Of a stretch of DNA of 13,495 bases, positions 13,427-13,495 are shown piece by piece. This stretch comes from CAIQPS01 sp964631965 (GTDB lineage: Bacteria > Actinomycetota > Thermoleophilia > RBG-16-64-13), in the NCBI GenBank assembly GCA_964631965.1, contig CAZWAR010000079.1, positions 1 to 13,495 of the forward strand. The letters are read 5' to 3'. The first letter of the stretch is position 1. Every line of letters begins with the position of its first letter. The notes beneath the pieces are model-generated. The model did not search any database. It was not told where the DNA came from and was given only the letters and a program-made list of their open reading frames with translations. The position numbers and the translations under genes are program-made.

Positions 13427-13495
13427 TTACGGTCCTCCCGTGATCTCCCCCCAGATATCAAGGGCATCCAAGGTGAGGTACTCCCCGGGGTCGCT
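13427..13495 (-). CDS. C-terminal end of an unidentified protein (cut by window edge)
   Basis: Reading leftward from the right edge, 22 open codons (S-D-P-G-E-Y-L-T-L-D-A-L-D-I-W-G-E-I-T-G) lead to Gly-Pro and stop TAA (13429-13427). The stop is 8 bp from the end of the dehydrogenase gene, as expected for a convergent gene. The acidic amphipathic composition looks protein-like, but the piece is too short to assign a family. The open frame could also be chance. Confidence 0.42.
   Translation of the reverse strand, partial: SDPGEYLTLDALDIWGEITGGP

Noticed and set aside
1..13495. CRISPR arrays, tRNAs, rRNA, insertion sequences, integrase or phage genes
   Set aside because: No regularly spaced repeats, cloverleaf-like segments, transposase motifs or terminal repeats were seen by eye. 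The name phage shock protein refers to membrane stress and does not indicate a prophage.

Overview
The window is a GC-rich, gene-dense bacterial chromosome segment with a 100-N scaffold gap (4516-4615), so it probably comes from a draft or metagenome-assembled genome. The best lineage clue is the gene order pspA - pspAA - htpX-like - pspAB, a phage-shock layout I associate with Actinomycetota. GTG starts, 1-4 bp start/stop overlaps and purine-rich Shine-Dalgarno sites fit this. I cannot name a genus.

Left part (1-4515). A truncated lipoprotein gene runs off the left edge on the minus strand. Upstream of it are a good sigma70-type promoter and an AT-rich dyad. Next, also on the minus strand, is a 14-TM (DHA2-type) MFS exporter gene. 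Divergent from it is a two-gene plus-strand operon: an NRAMP/MntH-type metal transporter gene overlapping by 4 bp a tandem universal stress protein gene. Convergent with that, and cut by the gap, is the C-terminus of a VOC/glyoxalase-fold protein, seen only as about 25 codons.

Middle part (4616-8843). This is a plus-strand envelope-stress operon: PspA, PspAA, an HtpX-like M48 membrane metallopeptidase and PspAB, with every junction overlapping by 1-4 bp. An S41 (CtpA-like) PDZ protease lipoprotein gene follows 53 bp later. Together they suggest a membrane-damage module: a membrane-binding scaffold (PspA), two partner proteins, an integral-membrane protease and an extracytoplasmic protease. 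PspAB and the S41 protease each carry a low-complexity insertion inside an otherwise conserved domain.

Right part (8844-13495). On the minus strand are a hemerythrin-like HHE protein and a two-gene redox operon: a molybdopterin-dependent oxidoreductase and a ferredoxin subunit with 16 cysteines (four [4Fe-4S] clusters). The oxidoreductase has no Tat signal and no membrane anchor gene beside it, so it is probably a soluble cytoplasmic enzyme; its substrate is not evident. Divergent from it is a short-chain dehydrogenase with an unusually short glycine motif. The 267-bp divergent control region contains a long hairpin and two perfect palindromes and is the richest unexplained regulatory stretch here. 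The last 69 bp hold the C-terminal end of another minus-strand gene.

No rRNA, tRNA, CRISPR array, insertion sequence or prophage gene was recognised. The most unusual material is the insertions in PspAB and the S41 protease, the coupled transporter-stress protein pair, and the unassigned Mo/Fe-S enzyme with its palindrome-rich control region.
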